From the NCBI GenBank assembly GCA_945870465.1, contig CAMBSS010000157.1:1-9189 (forward strand): 9,189 nucleotides of DNA, read 5' to 3'. Each line of letters starts with the position of its first letter. The first letter of the stretch is position 1. Below the pieces are notes generated by a model, which did no database searches, had not been told where the DNA came from, and saw only the letters and a list, made by a program, of their open reading frames with translations. The position numbers and the translations under genes were made by a program. Source of the DNA: Bordetella parapertussis (GTDB lineage: Bacteria; Pseudomonadota; Gammaproteobacteria; Burkholderiales; SG8-41). Below, one piece after another: positions 1-6,166 of the stretch.

Positions 1-343
1 TTCCCGGCGTGTCGAACATTTGCCGGAAGCATCCGGCCTCCTGCGTCACCGGCAGCGCCGATATCGTTGCCAGCGCGCCGGCGGGAAGGATCGTGTCCGC
101 ATGCAGGAAAAGCAACCATTCGCCCCGCGCGCTCCGCGCGCCCAGGTTCATCTGGCAGGCGCGTCCGCGTGGCGCCTCAATGACGCGGGCGCCGGCAGTG
201 CGCGCGATCGCCTGCGTGGCGTCGCGGCTGCCGCCGTCGACCACGATCACTTCCGCGGCCGCTGGAACCTGCGCCGCAACCGCCGCCAGCGTGACCGGCA
301 GCGCGCGTTCTTCGTCGAGCGCAGGAATCACGACTGAAATCAT
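1..343 (-). CDS. Arsenosugar-type GT-A family 2 glycosyltransferase, N-terminal part (runs off left edge)
   Basis: About 114 codons are visible. The protein starts MISVVIPALDEERALPVTL, the first strand and helix of a GT-A fold, followed by the nucleotide-binding strand EVIVVDGGSRDAT and then RGRACQMNLGAR and LLFLHADT, where the HAD residues stand at the DxD metal position. This pattern fits the TIGR04283-type glycosyltransferases that travel with arsM and arsS. It presumably joins a glycosyl unit to the arsenic-bearing ribose, but the acceptor cannot be read from sequence. The chosen ATG overlaps the TGA of the preceding gene as ATGA. A second in-frame ATG lies nine bases upstream, which would add MGR. 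The C-terminal half is outside the window. Family assignment is firm; the substrate is an inference from context. Confidence 0.9.
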   Translation of the reverse strand, partial: MISVVIPALDEERALPVTLAAVAAQVPAAAEVIVVDGGSRDATQAIARTAGARVIEAPRGRACQMNLGARSARGEWLLFLHADTILPAGALATISALPVTQEAGCFRQMFDTPG

Positions 344-957
344 GCGCCCCATCCGTCGAGCTGGTGGCTTATAGCGGTCCACGCCGCTTGTCCCGGCTGG
401 CCGCAATCAGCCACCAGTTCGCCCGTCCGGTGTGCCAGGCGCCGGCCAATTTCGCGATAGTCTTCAAGCGTGTGCGAAGGTGATCCGCCCAGCAAGCGGA
501 ACCATTTTTCGCCGTGCATCACGTGGCCTTGTTCCTGCGCCAGTACGCGGCGCGTAAGCGGGGCGAAGCGCCGGGCGACGGGGTGCGGCGATGCGGCCAG
601 CTGCGTGATTAGCGCCGCGCCCAATTGATCGAGCACCCCTTGCATGCCGAACAAGGTGACGGCAAGGCGGCCATTTTCCAGATCGTGCGTAATGCGGTGA
701 TCAAGCACGGCCAGTTCCCGCATCGCCGCATCGGCACCTTGCGGATCTTTGCCTGCGCAAATTGCCAGTGCGCCGGCGAGCGCGGCATGTTCGCGTTCCT
801 GCCGTGCCTGTGCGTTGAGAACGCGCACGAGTGGCCCGTGCATAGTCGCCAGGCGGGCCTGTCGCAGGCAAGTGCGAGCCGCCAGTTGTTCGCCGGCCAC
901 CAGCACGCTGATGACACGCGCGAGGCGTTGTGCGCTGCTGTTGATCACCAGGCTCAT
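340..957 (-). CDS. Ferritin-like four-helix protein with a full di-iron ligand set, in the arsenosugar operon
   Basis: This 205-residue, mostly helical soluble protein has no signal peptide. I do not recognise a named family, but the ligand pattern of a ferritin-like di-iron carboxylate protein is complete: Glu23 (VAGEQLAAR), Glu54-x-x-His57 (EREHAAL), Glu94 (HDLENGR) and Glu142-x-x-His145 (QEQGHVMHGEKW). Further candidate ligands or second-shell residues are His148 and Glu150. The order Glu, ExxH, Glu, ExxH is the canonical one for rubrerythrin, ribonucleotide reductase R2 and related oxidases. Its ATG overlaps the stop of the upstream oxidoreductase gene, and its stop overlaps the next start, so it should be made together with the pathway. 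An oxidative step on an organoarsenical, or protection from oxygen, are possible roles. Both are inferences. It could also be a TenA-like or non-metal helical protein. Confidence 0.8.
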   Translation of the reverse strand: MSLVINSSAQRLARVISVLVAGEQLAARTCLRQARLATMHGPLVRVLNAQARQEREHAALAGALAICAGKDPQGADAAMRELAVLDHRITHDLENGRLAVTLFGMQGVLDQLGAALITQLAASPHPVARRFAPLTRRVLAQEQGHVMHGEKWFRLLGGSPSHTLEDYREIGRRLAHRTGELVADCGQPGQAAWTAISHQLDGWGA

Positions 958-3191
958 TTGGCGTCGCCGACTTGATGATGCGCCGGCGCGTCGGGCACGG
1001 GCGGTTTGCCTGCGATCAGGGCCGGCAATTTGCCCAAGACACCCGCGAAACTGCCGCTAGCGCGGGCCCATGCGTGGAACGCCGCCAGAAAGCTCGTCTG
1101 GCCGGGCGTGACCTGCGATCGCTTCCAGGCGCCGGCGGCATATTTGTTGGCTTCCGCCAGCGTCGGGTAGATGTGGATGGTGCCAAGGATTTTGTTCAGG
1201 CCGAGGCCGTGGCGCATCGCCGTCACGTACTCAGCGATGAGGTCGCCGGCATGTTCGCCGGCGATGGTGACGCCCAGGATTCTATCCTTGCCCGGTACCG
1301 TCAGCACCTTGACCAAGCCGTGGGCCGCCTCGTCGGCGATCGCGCGGTCGAGTTCGGCGAGGTCGAAGCGGGTGACTTCATAAGGAATATTTTTCTCCTT
1401 TGCCTCGATTTCATTCAGACCGACGCGCGCGACCTCCGGCTCGGTGAAGGTTGCCCACGGAATCACCGAGTAGTCGACGGCAAATTTGCGGAAAGCGCCG
1501 AACAACCCGTTGACCGCCGCGTACCAGGCCTGGTGCGCGGCCGTGTGCGTGAACTGATACGGCCCGGCGACGTCGCCGCAGGCGTAGATGTTCGGATAAT
1601 TCGTCTGCAGCCACTGGTTGGTTTCGATGGTGCCCGCTTTGGTCAGCGGAATGCCGAGTTCCTCGAGGCCGTAGCCCGCGGTGTTGGCGGCGCGGCCGAC
1701 TGCGCAGAGCACGGCGTCGAACTCGATGTCGACTTCGCCGCCAGCATGTTCGCAGACCAGGTGTTTTACGCCGCCGCTGATTTTGAACTCCTTCGCGCGG
1801 TGGCCGGTCAGCACGCGAATGCCCTCGCTGCAGAAACGCGACGCCACGCGTTCGGCAATTTCCGGGTCTTCGCGGATCAACAGGCGCGGCAGCATTTCGA
1901 CCTGCGTGACCTTGGCGCCGAAACGTGCGAAGCATTGCGCGAGTTCGCAGCCGATCGGCCCGCCGCCCAAGACGACGAGGCGTGCGGGCAGTTCGCGCAG
2001 CGCCCAGATCGTCTCGGAGGTCAGACAGCCGACCGCGTCGATGCCCGGAATCGGCGGCACGAACGGGCGCGCACCCGAGGCGATGACGATGGTGCGCGTG
2101 CTGAGCGTGCGTGCCGCGCCTTTTTCGTCCCGTATTTCGACGGTCCACGGCGAAGTGATTTTCGCGTTGCCCTCAATGCACTCCACGCCGAGCGCCGTGT
2201 AGCGTTCGATCGAATCATGTGGCTCTATCGCCGTGATCACGCGCTGCACGCGCGCCATCACTTCGGCGAAGTCAAAATCGACCACGGCCGAGCGCATGCC
2301 GAGTTCCGCTGCGCGTCGCGCCTCGGCCAGAAACTTTGCCGAGCGGATCAGCGCTTTCGACGGCACGCAGCCGGTGTTGAGGCAGTCGCCGCCCATGCGG
2401 TGTTTTTCGATCAGCGCCACCTTGGCCTTGACCGCGGCGGCGATGTAGGCGCTAACCAATCCCGCCGCGCCGCCGCCGATGACGACCACGTTGCAGTCAA
2501 AACGTGCCGGCCGCGTCCAGCGCGCGTAAACGCGACGCGCCTTGATGGCGTCGAGCAGCCGGCGCGCCGCCAGCGGAAACAGTCCGAGCAGCGTGAATGC
2601 CGCGATCAGTCCGAACGACAGCCGGAACTGCGCGAGTTCGGTGCCGGCATAAACAAAGGCGATGGTGCCGGCCAGCATGCCGAGCTGGCTTACCCACAGA
2701 AAAGTCCGCGTACGGATCGGCGTCAGCGCCATCAGCAGGTTGACTGCGACGAAGGGCAGCACTGGCACCAGCCGCAGCGCGAACAGGTAAAACGCGCCGT
2801 CGCGTTCGACGCCGGCATTGATGCCGGCAAGCCGCTGGCCGAAACGCGCCTGCACCCAGTCGCGCAGCAGAAAACGCGCGGCGAGAAAAGCCAGCGTGGC
2901 GCCAATCGTTGAGGCAAACGAGACGATCACGGTGCCCCAGACGAGGCCGAAGATGGCGCCGCCGGCCAGAGTCATGATCGCCGCGCCCGGCAGTGACAGC
3001 GCGGTAACCAGCACATAGACCGCAAAGTAGATCAATGCGGTTTGCAGTGGTTGCGCCGCGTAATAGGCGTCGATCGCCGAGCGCTGTGCGCGAAACCAGT
3101 CGAGGCTGAAGTAGCGGCCGAGATCGAAGAAAAAAAACGCGGTGGCCAGTACTGCCAGCGCCAGCAGCAACAGCGCGCGTGCGCGGGTCAT
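954..3191 (-). CDS. VTT/TVP38 membrane domain fused to FAD/NAD disulfide oxidoreductase (mercuric-reductase/Lpd-like)
   Basis: The protein has 745 residues. Residues 1-215 form a VTT (TVP38/TMEM64, SNARE-associated) membrane domain with several hydrophobic segments, including ALSLPGAAIMTLAGGAIFG and the typical LRLVPVLPFVAVNLLMAL. From about 230 follows a class I pyridine nucleotide-disulfide oxidoreductase: FAD site VVVIGGGAAGL (237-245), redox cysteines Cys270 and Cys275 in GGDCLNTGCVPSK, second Rossmann motif LGGGPIG with Glu432 (suggesting NADH), and the FAD-contacting YACGD near 537. The C-terminal dimer domain carries HIYPTLAE (673-680), where lipoamide dehydrogenases have HxHPTxxE, so the catalytic His is Tyr675. 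A 55-residue tail follows. The ATG at 3191 begins the hydrophobic leader; the reading frame is open further upstream, but that stretch overlaps arsM and looks like shadow coding. It probably passes electrons at the membrane. Arsenical reduction is plausible but unproved. Confidence 0.93.
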   Translation of the reverse strand: MTRARALLLLALAVLATAFFFFDLGRYFSLDWFRAQRSAIDAYYAAQPLQTALIYFAVYVLVTALSLPGAAIMTLAGGAIFGLVWGTVIVSFASTIGATLAFLAARFLLRDWVQARFGQRLAGINAGVERDGAFYLFALRLVPVLPFVAVNLLMALTPIRTRTFLWVSQLGMLAGTIAFVYAGTELAQFRLSFGLIAAFTLLGLFPLAARRLLDAIKARRVYARWTRPARFDCNVVVIGGGAAGLVSAYIAAAVKAKVALIEKHRMGGDCLNTGCVPSKALIRSAKFLAEARRAAELGMRSAVVDFDFAEVMARVQRVITAIEPHDSIERYTALGVECIEGNAKITSPWTVEIRDEKGAARTLSTRTIVIASGARPFVPPIPGIDAVGCLTSETIWALRELPARLVVLGGGPIGCELAQCFARFGAKVTQVEMLPRLLIREDPEIAERVASRFCSEGIRVLTGHRAKEFKISGGVKHLVCEHAGGEVDIEFDAVLCAVGRAANTAGYGLEELGIPLTKAGTIETNQWLQTNYPNIYACGDVAGPYQFTHTAAHQAWYAAVNGLFGAFRKFAVDYSVIPWATFTEPEVARVGLNEIEAKEKNIPYEVTRFDLAELDRAIADEAAHGLVKVLTVPGKDRILGVTIAGEHAGDLIAEYVTAMRHGLGLNKILGTIHIYPTLAEANKYAAGAWKRSQVTPGQTSFLAAFHAWARASGSFAGVLGKLPALIAGKPPVPDAPAHHQVGDAK

Positions 3192-3228
3192 GCCGCCAAC
3201 CGCGGACAGGGTGATGCGGCGAGGTGCA

Positions 3229-4203
3229 TCAGCAGCAGCCGCCGCCGTCGTAGAACCAGGTCGGGGCCGACAGATGGATGTCGCCGCGCGCGAGCGCCGC
3301 GAGTGCGCCGGCGGTTTTGTCGCAGACGGCGAGCGGCTGGTTGCGCGCAAGCACGTGGCCACGGCCGTCGTCGAAGGCATCGTCGTCACCGAAATAAATC
3401 GCCGTGCGGCCGGTGAACACGCAGGGGCCGTCAGCGGGCATTGGGTCCTTGATCGCGCAGATTTCGACGCTCTCAACCACGATCAGTGTGTCGGTATCGT
3501 AGTGGCGCGGCGACAGCACGCGGTAGGGCCTTCTGGCGCGTATTTCGACGGTGCCGAAGCCAGTGTCCGTCAGTCGCCTGACATAGTCGGCCAGCGGAAG
3601 CGCGCCGGTCAGGCACAGTGCGCGCAGGCGTTCGTCCTGCCGCAGCGCGGGCGGCATGGCGGTTTCGCACACCGGGTCGGACAGAATCAGGCGGCCATAC
3701 GGTTTCAACACGCGGTAGATCTCGGCCAGCGCGCGTTCGAGTTCACGTTCGTGAAAAATGTTGAACAGGCAGTTCTGCGCTGCCACGTCGATCGAGTTGT
3801 CGGCAATCGGCAGGTTCAGCGCGTCGCCGCGGCGCAGGTCGACAAAATCCGCATCGAACCATGCATTGAGGCGTGCCCCTTCCTGCAGATTGACGCGGCA
3901 GGCTGCCAGCATTTCGTCGACTACATCGAGACCGATGATGGCGCCGGCGCGCCGGGAAAAATAGGCGAACTGCAGCAACTCCATACCGCCACCGACGCCG
4001 ACGTAGAGGACTGTCGGCTGGTTGATCAGATCGCGCGGGTTGACCGTGCTGCCGCAGCCGTAGTTCATTGCCAGCATTGCCGGCGGCATCGTCAGTTCGG
4101 GCAAGTGCCAGACGGGCGTGGTGGTGCAGCAGAGCCCCGGCTGCGGGTTGAGTGCGGCGTCGCGGTAAACGTCGCGGGTGGCGTTTTTCTGCGCTGTGTC
4201 CAT
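3229..4203 (-). CDS. arsM: Arsenite S-adenosylmethionine methyltransferase, arsenosugar-cluster type (ArsM)
   Basis: This 324-residue cytoplasmic enzyme transfers methyl groups from SAM to trivalent arsenic. The SAM fold is clear: motif I VLYVGVGGGMELLQFA (65-80), acidic residue Asp93 in GLDVVDEML, then RGDALNLPIADNSIDV and RVLKPYGRLILSDPV. Arsenic-binding cysteines can be assigned by spacing: Cys50 (MNYGCGS), Cys145 (AQNCLFN) and Cys197 (RALCLTG) match the 102 and 50 residue spacing of the three catalytic cysteines of algal ArsM (here 95 and 52). Cys25-Cys26 sit where the accessory fourth cysteine lies. The extra C-terminal domain ends in GGGCC, a vicinal cysteine pair immediately before the stop. 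The start ATG has AGGA upstream. It lies 36 bases after arsS and 37 bases before the VTT-oxidoreductase gene, consistent with one operon. Confidence 0.96.
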   Translation of the reverse strand: MDTAQKNATRDVYRDAALNPQPGLCCTTTPVWHLPELTMPPAMLAMNYGCGSTVNPRDLINQPTVLYVGVGGGMELLQFAYFSRRAGAIIGLDVVDEMLAACRVNLQEGARLNAWFDADFVDLRRGDALNLPIADNSIDVAAQNCLFNIFHERELERALAEIYRVLKPYGRLILSDPVCETAMPPALRQDERLRALCLTGALPLADYVRRLTDTGFGTVEIRARRPYRVLSPRHYDTDTLIVVESVEICAIKDPMPADGPCVFTGRTAIYFGDDDAFDDGRGHVLARNQPLAVCDKTAGALAALARGDIHLSAPTWFYDGGGCC

Positions 4204-4239
4204 GGGCGGATCCTGAAGTTGAAATTTGAGGCGCGGGTT

Positions 4240-5205
4240 TCAGGCGCCGAGCGCGCCGCCGCAGCTCGAACCCTGGCCGGCGGTGCAGCCGTAGCAGTGG
4301 TCTGCGACCATGATCGGATTGCCGTCAAGCGCGCGGCCGACGAGGTCGCGGATATGTGTTTTCGGTTTGCCGTCGATGGCGAACAGCAGGCCGAGCATCT
4401 GATTGAAGTCGCAGTCGTAGGCGTAGCCGCGCCAGTCGATGCTGATGAGGTTGCGGCACATTACGCTGTCGAGGTTGGCGGGCTGGTAGCTGTTTTTCAG
4501 CAGTTCCATATAGGGCTCAAACTGGCCCTTCGAAACCAGCGTGCTGCCGAAGCGCTGGATCGGCATATTGGCGAGTACGTAGAGGCGGTTGAACGAAATG
4601 CCGTAGCGGTTGCCGAGTTCCCTGTGGTAATCGGCTTCGAGTTTCTCCTGTGCCGGCGGCAGCACGGGTCCCTGAGGGTTATATACGAGCGCGAGATCAA
4701 GGCCTGTGCCGTGCATGCCGTAGCCGAGCACATTGAGTGTGCGGAGCGCGCGAAGGCTGGTGTCGAACACGCCCTTGCCGCGCTGGCGGTCGACGTTGTC
4801 TTCCAGATAACACGGCAGCGAGGCGATGATCTCGACCTTGTGCGCGGCGAGAAATTGCGCAAGGTCGGCATGACCGGGCTCTTCGAGGATAGTCAAATTG
4901 CAGCGATCGATCACGGTTACGCCGAGCGCGCGCGCCGCCAGCACCAGTTCGCGGAAATACGGATTGAGTTCCGGCGCCCCGCCTGTAATGTCGAGGCGTG
5001 TTGCGGTCGACGCCTTCAGCAGCGTCAGCACGTCAGCGATGGTGTCGGCCGTCATCATCTCGGTGCGCGTCGGCCCGGCATTGACGTGGCAGTGCAGGCA
5101 GGACTGGTTGCATTTGTAGCCGAGATTGACCTGCAGGGTCTCGAGCTGCCGGCGCGTGATGGCGGGAAAGCCGGTTTGCCGCAGCAGCGGCAGGGTCGCG
5201 TGCAT
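4240..5205 (-). CDS. arsS: Arsenosugar biosynthesis radical SAM enzyme ArsS
   Basis: This 321-residue enzyme is, by family knowledge, the one that joins the 5'-deoxyadenosyl group of SAM to dimethylarsenical, the committed step towards arsenosugars. The [4Fe-4S] cluster motif CxxxCxxC is at Cys32, Cys36 and Cys39 (YKCNQSCLHCHV), followed by the GGE-like motif DITGGAPELNP. The C-terminal domain (DUF3641 type) carries MCRNLISIDWRGYAYDCDFN and a cysteine-rich end, CYGCTAGQGSSCGG (Cys304, Cys307, Cys315), likely cluster or arsenic ligands. The ATG at 5205 is chosen because GGAGA lies five bases upstream. An in-frame TTG at 5223 would add six residues but has no comparable ribosome site. It is the first visible gene of the minus-strand operon. 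Confidence 0.97.
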   Translation of the reverse strand: MHATLPLLRQTGFPAITRRQLETLQVNLGYKCNQSCLHCHVNAGPTRTEMMTADTIADVLTLLKASTATRLDITGGAPELNPYFRELVLAARALGVTVIDRCNLTILEEPGHADLAQFLAAHKVEIIASLPCYLEDNVDRQRGKGVFDTSLRALRTLNVLGYGMHGTGLDLALVYNPQGPVLPPAQEKLEADYHRELGNRYGISFNRLYVLANMPIQRFGSTLVSKGQFEPYMELLKNSYQPANLDSVMCRNLISIDWRGYAYDCDFNQMLGLLFAIDGKPKTHIRDLVGRALDGNPIMVADHCYGCTAGQGSSCGGALGA

Positions 5206-5415
5206 CAAATTCTCCGTCTGCAAAGTGCGTCGGCCGCTGCACCACGCAGGCAGCGCGACTTCGGTTCAGGTTGCAGCTATTGTGCCGGACTGCCGCAGGG
5301 CTGTCATCCGGCGTCTCCGCATGTCGACCGCCGTGGCCCGCAACCCGCTGCTGTTTGGTCACGCCAGCGGCCGTTTCCTTACATGTTTCGTTGACCGCAA
5401 GGCTCTGATTGCGCT
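5206..5415. other. Divergent intergenic region between arsS and the xseB remnant
   Basis: This stretch must contain the arsS operon promoter (minus strand) and the former xseB promoter (plus strand). On the plus strand TTGACC at 5391-5396 followed after 18 bases by TATGTC (5415-5420) is a passable sigma70 match. On the minus strand I find no convincing -35/-10 pair and no obvious ArsR-type operator. A short plus-strand reading frame crosses the region but resembles no family I know. Confidence 0.4.
5211..5215 (-). promoter_or_regulatory. Ribosome binding site that decides the arsS start
   Basis: On the minus strand GGAGA stands five bases before the ATG at 5205-5203. It lies downstream of the alternative TTG (5223), so it favours the shorter protein. 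Confidence 0.75.
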
Positions 5416-5586
5416 ATGTCCCCTGTTTACTCGTGGACGCCCTCTCAGGCCGTTCCCCGCGCGTGCCGAAGACCGAAAAAAAACGATAAAAATCCGACTT
5501 ACGAAAGCGCGCTGGCCGAACTCGAAGGCATCGTCAGCCGCATGGAAGGCGGGCAACTGACGCTGGAACAGTCGCTGACGGATTAG
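5416..5586 (+). pseudogene. xseB: Truncated exodeoxyribonuclease VII small subunit (XseB remnant)
   Basis: The reading frame ends in the XseB N-terminal signature: NPTYESALAELEGIV, SRMEGGQLTLEQSL, then Asp and a stop. Intact XseB is usually about 75-85 residues and continues with a second helix (typically xYKRGxxLL...). Here that half is absent and IS91-type sequence begins at the stop codon. The in-frame ATG at 5416 would give 56 residues, but the first twenty (MSPVYSWTPSQAVPRACRRP) do not look like XseB. A GTG at 5463 gives VPKTEKK, the expected start style, in another frame. Adding one base to the eight-A run at 5476-5483 would join it to the XseB frame as PKTEKKNDKNPTYE. So the remnant is probably both truncated and frameshifted. 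XseB normally partners XseA to degrade single-stranded DNA; this fragment should not work. Confidence 0.85.
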
Positions 5587-5897
5587 AAGCGCAGGGATTT
5601 CTGCGCAAGCAAGCTGGCCTGCAATGCGCTGCAGCCGATACAGGCGCGGTCACGCTGATTCAGAGATTCGGCTCGGCCGTCAACCTGAACACCCATCTGC
5701 ACTGTCTGGTACTTGATGGTGTGTAACGGCGCACCGGGGGAGAAGCGGATTTTCAGGCGGCGCGCGGCGAGTTGAAGATCATCGTCGCCATCGAGGAGCC
5801 GGCGGTGATCGTCAGGATCCTCACGCATCTGGGCTTGCCGGCGCGCGCGCCGCCACGGGCACCCGCGCGGCGGCTGCCTCTCTTCGAGACGGCCTGA
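5586..5897 (+). pseudogene. IS91-family HUH (Y2) transposase remnant, internally deleted
   Basis: One frame reads EAQGFLRKQAGLQCAAADTG, then AVTLIQRFGSAVNLN and THLHCLVLDGV, the middle of IS91/IS801-type transposases. The HLH at 5694-5702 is the HUH metal-binding motif. A TAA at 5724-5726 stands where relatives have Tyr (DGVY), an in-frame nonsense change. The frame then goes on with RRTGGEADFQ, jumps without frame loss to GELKIIVAIEEPAVIVRILT and ends HLGLPARAPP...PLFETA-stop at 5897, the usual C-terminus of these enzymes. The stretch holding the catalytic tyrosines and the N-terminal zinc ribbon is missing. The 5' junction falls at the end of the xseB remnant. Confidence 0.88.
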
Positions 5898-6035
5898 TCG
5901 GCAAGACAAGAGCGGTTGTGCAACAGGGCTGATGATTCGGCGCGGCGTGCCCTCGCGCGAGGCGGTCCAACTGCGTCGAAGTGAGGCGATTCGGGGCGGT
6001 GAAGGGCTCACATAGTCATCGCCAACAGAGGATTT
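5898..6035. other. Probable 3' non-coding tail of the IS91 remnant
   Basis: There is no gene here. The stretch follows directly on the transposase C-terminus and contains a perfect 12-base palindrome, CCTCGCGCGAGG (5951-5962), which could form a small hairpin of the kind found near IS91-family ends. The exact element end cannot be placed without a reference copy. Confidence 0.35.
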
Positions 6036-6111
6036 TCAGCAAACACCGTGCGATTGCGCGTTGGCCCTGCCGGCGATATAGTTGTGACTAGCGAAAAAAA
6101 TAGTTTGAACT
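6036..6111 (+). promoter_or_regulatory. Sigma70-type promoter module, copy 1 of a repeated ~75-bp sequence
   Basis: TTGCGC (6054-6059), 17 bases, then TATAGT (6077-6082) form a near-ideal promoter, with a start site expected around 6089. The module shares blocks with 8265-8340: TCAGCAAACACC, GCGATTG, CGGCGATATAGT and TAGTTT, in the same order and at the same spacing. The conserved block upstream of the -35 box may be an activator or UP-type site. It reads towards the beta-trefoil protein gene at 6167 through a leader that includes a solo element end. Confidence 0.7.
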
Positions 6112-6123
6112 ACCGATACTTCC

Positions 6124-6155
6124 TCAATTTTTATTCGAGCCTGGCCCCTTTGATT
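6124..6155 (-). repeat. Solo terminal end of the ~150-bp MITE-like element
   Basis: The 32 bases contain TCAATTTTTATTCGAG followed by CCTGGCCCCTTTGATT. This is one terminal end of the elements at 6998-7149 and 8097-8247. No second end or internal part is found beside it, so it is a truncated copy. It lies in the leader of the next gene, 12 bases before its ATG, and may affect translation. Confidence 0.75.
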
Positions 6156-6166
6156 AGCAAGCGCGT

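Noticed and set aside
972..2912. A 646-codon open frame on the plus strand opposite the VTT-oxidoreductase gene
   Set aside because: It is rich in Arg, Ala, Gly and Asp with no family motif, the usual shadow of a GC-rich gene. The minus strand carries unmistakable domains.
3192..3476. N-terminal extension of the VTT-oxidoreductase
   Set aside because: The extra 95 residues would overlap arsM in another frame and are low-complexity. The hydrophobic leader starts naturally at the ATG at 3191.
3142..5394. A 750-codon open frame on the plus strand opposite arsM and arsS
   Set aside because: It is antisense to two clearly recognised enzymes and has shadow-type composition without motifs.
5240..5400. 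Possible cobalamin riboswitch upstream of arsS (GGAGACGCCGG on the minus strand)
   Set aside because: Only a partial resemblance to the B12 box. The other conserved parts are not convincing and no B12-linked gene follows.
5126..5560. A 144-codon plus-strand frame across the arsS-xseB gap
   Set aside because: It overlaps arsS antisense and xseB in the wrong frame, and its middle part resembles no family.
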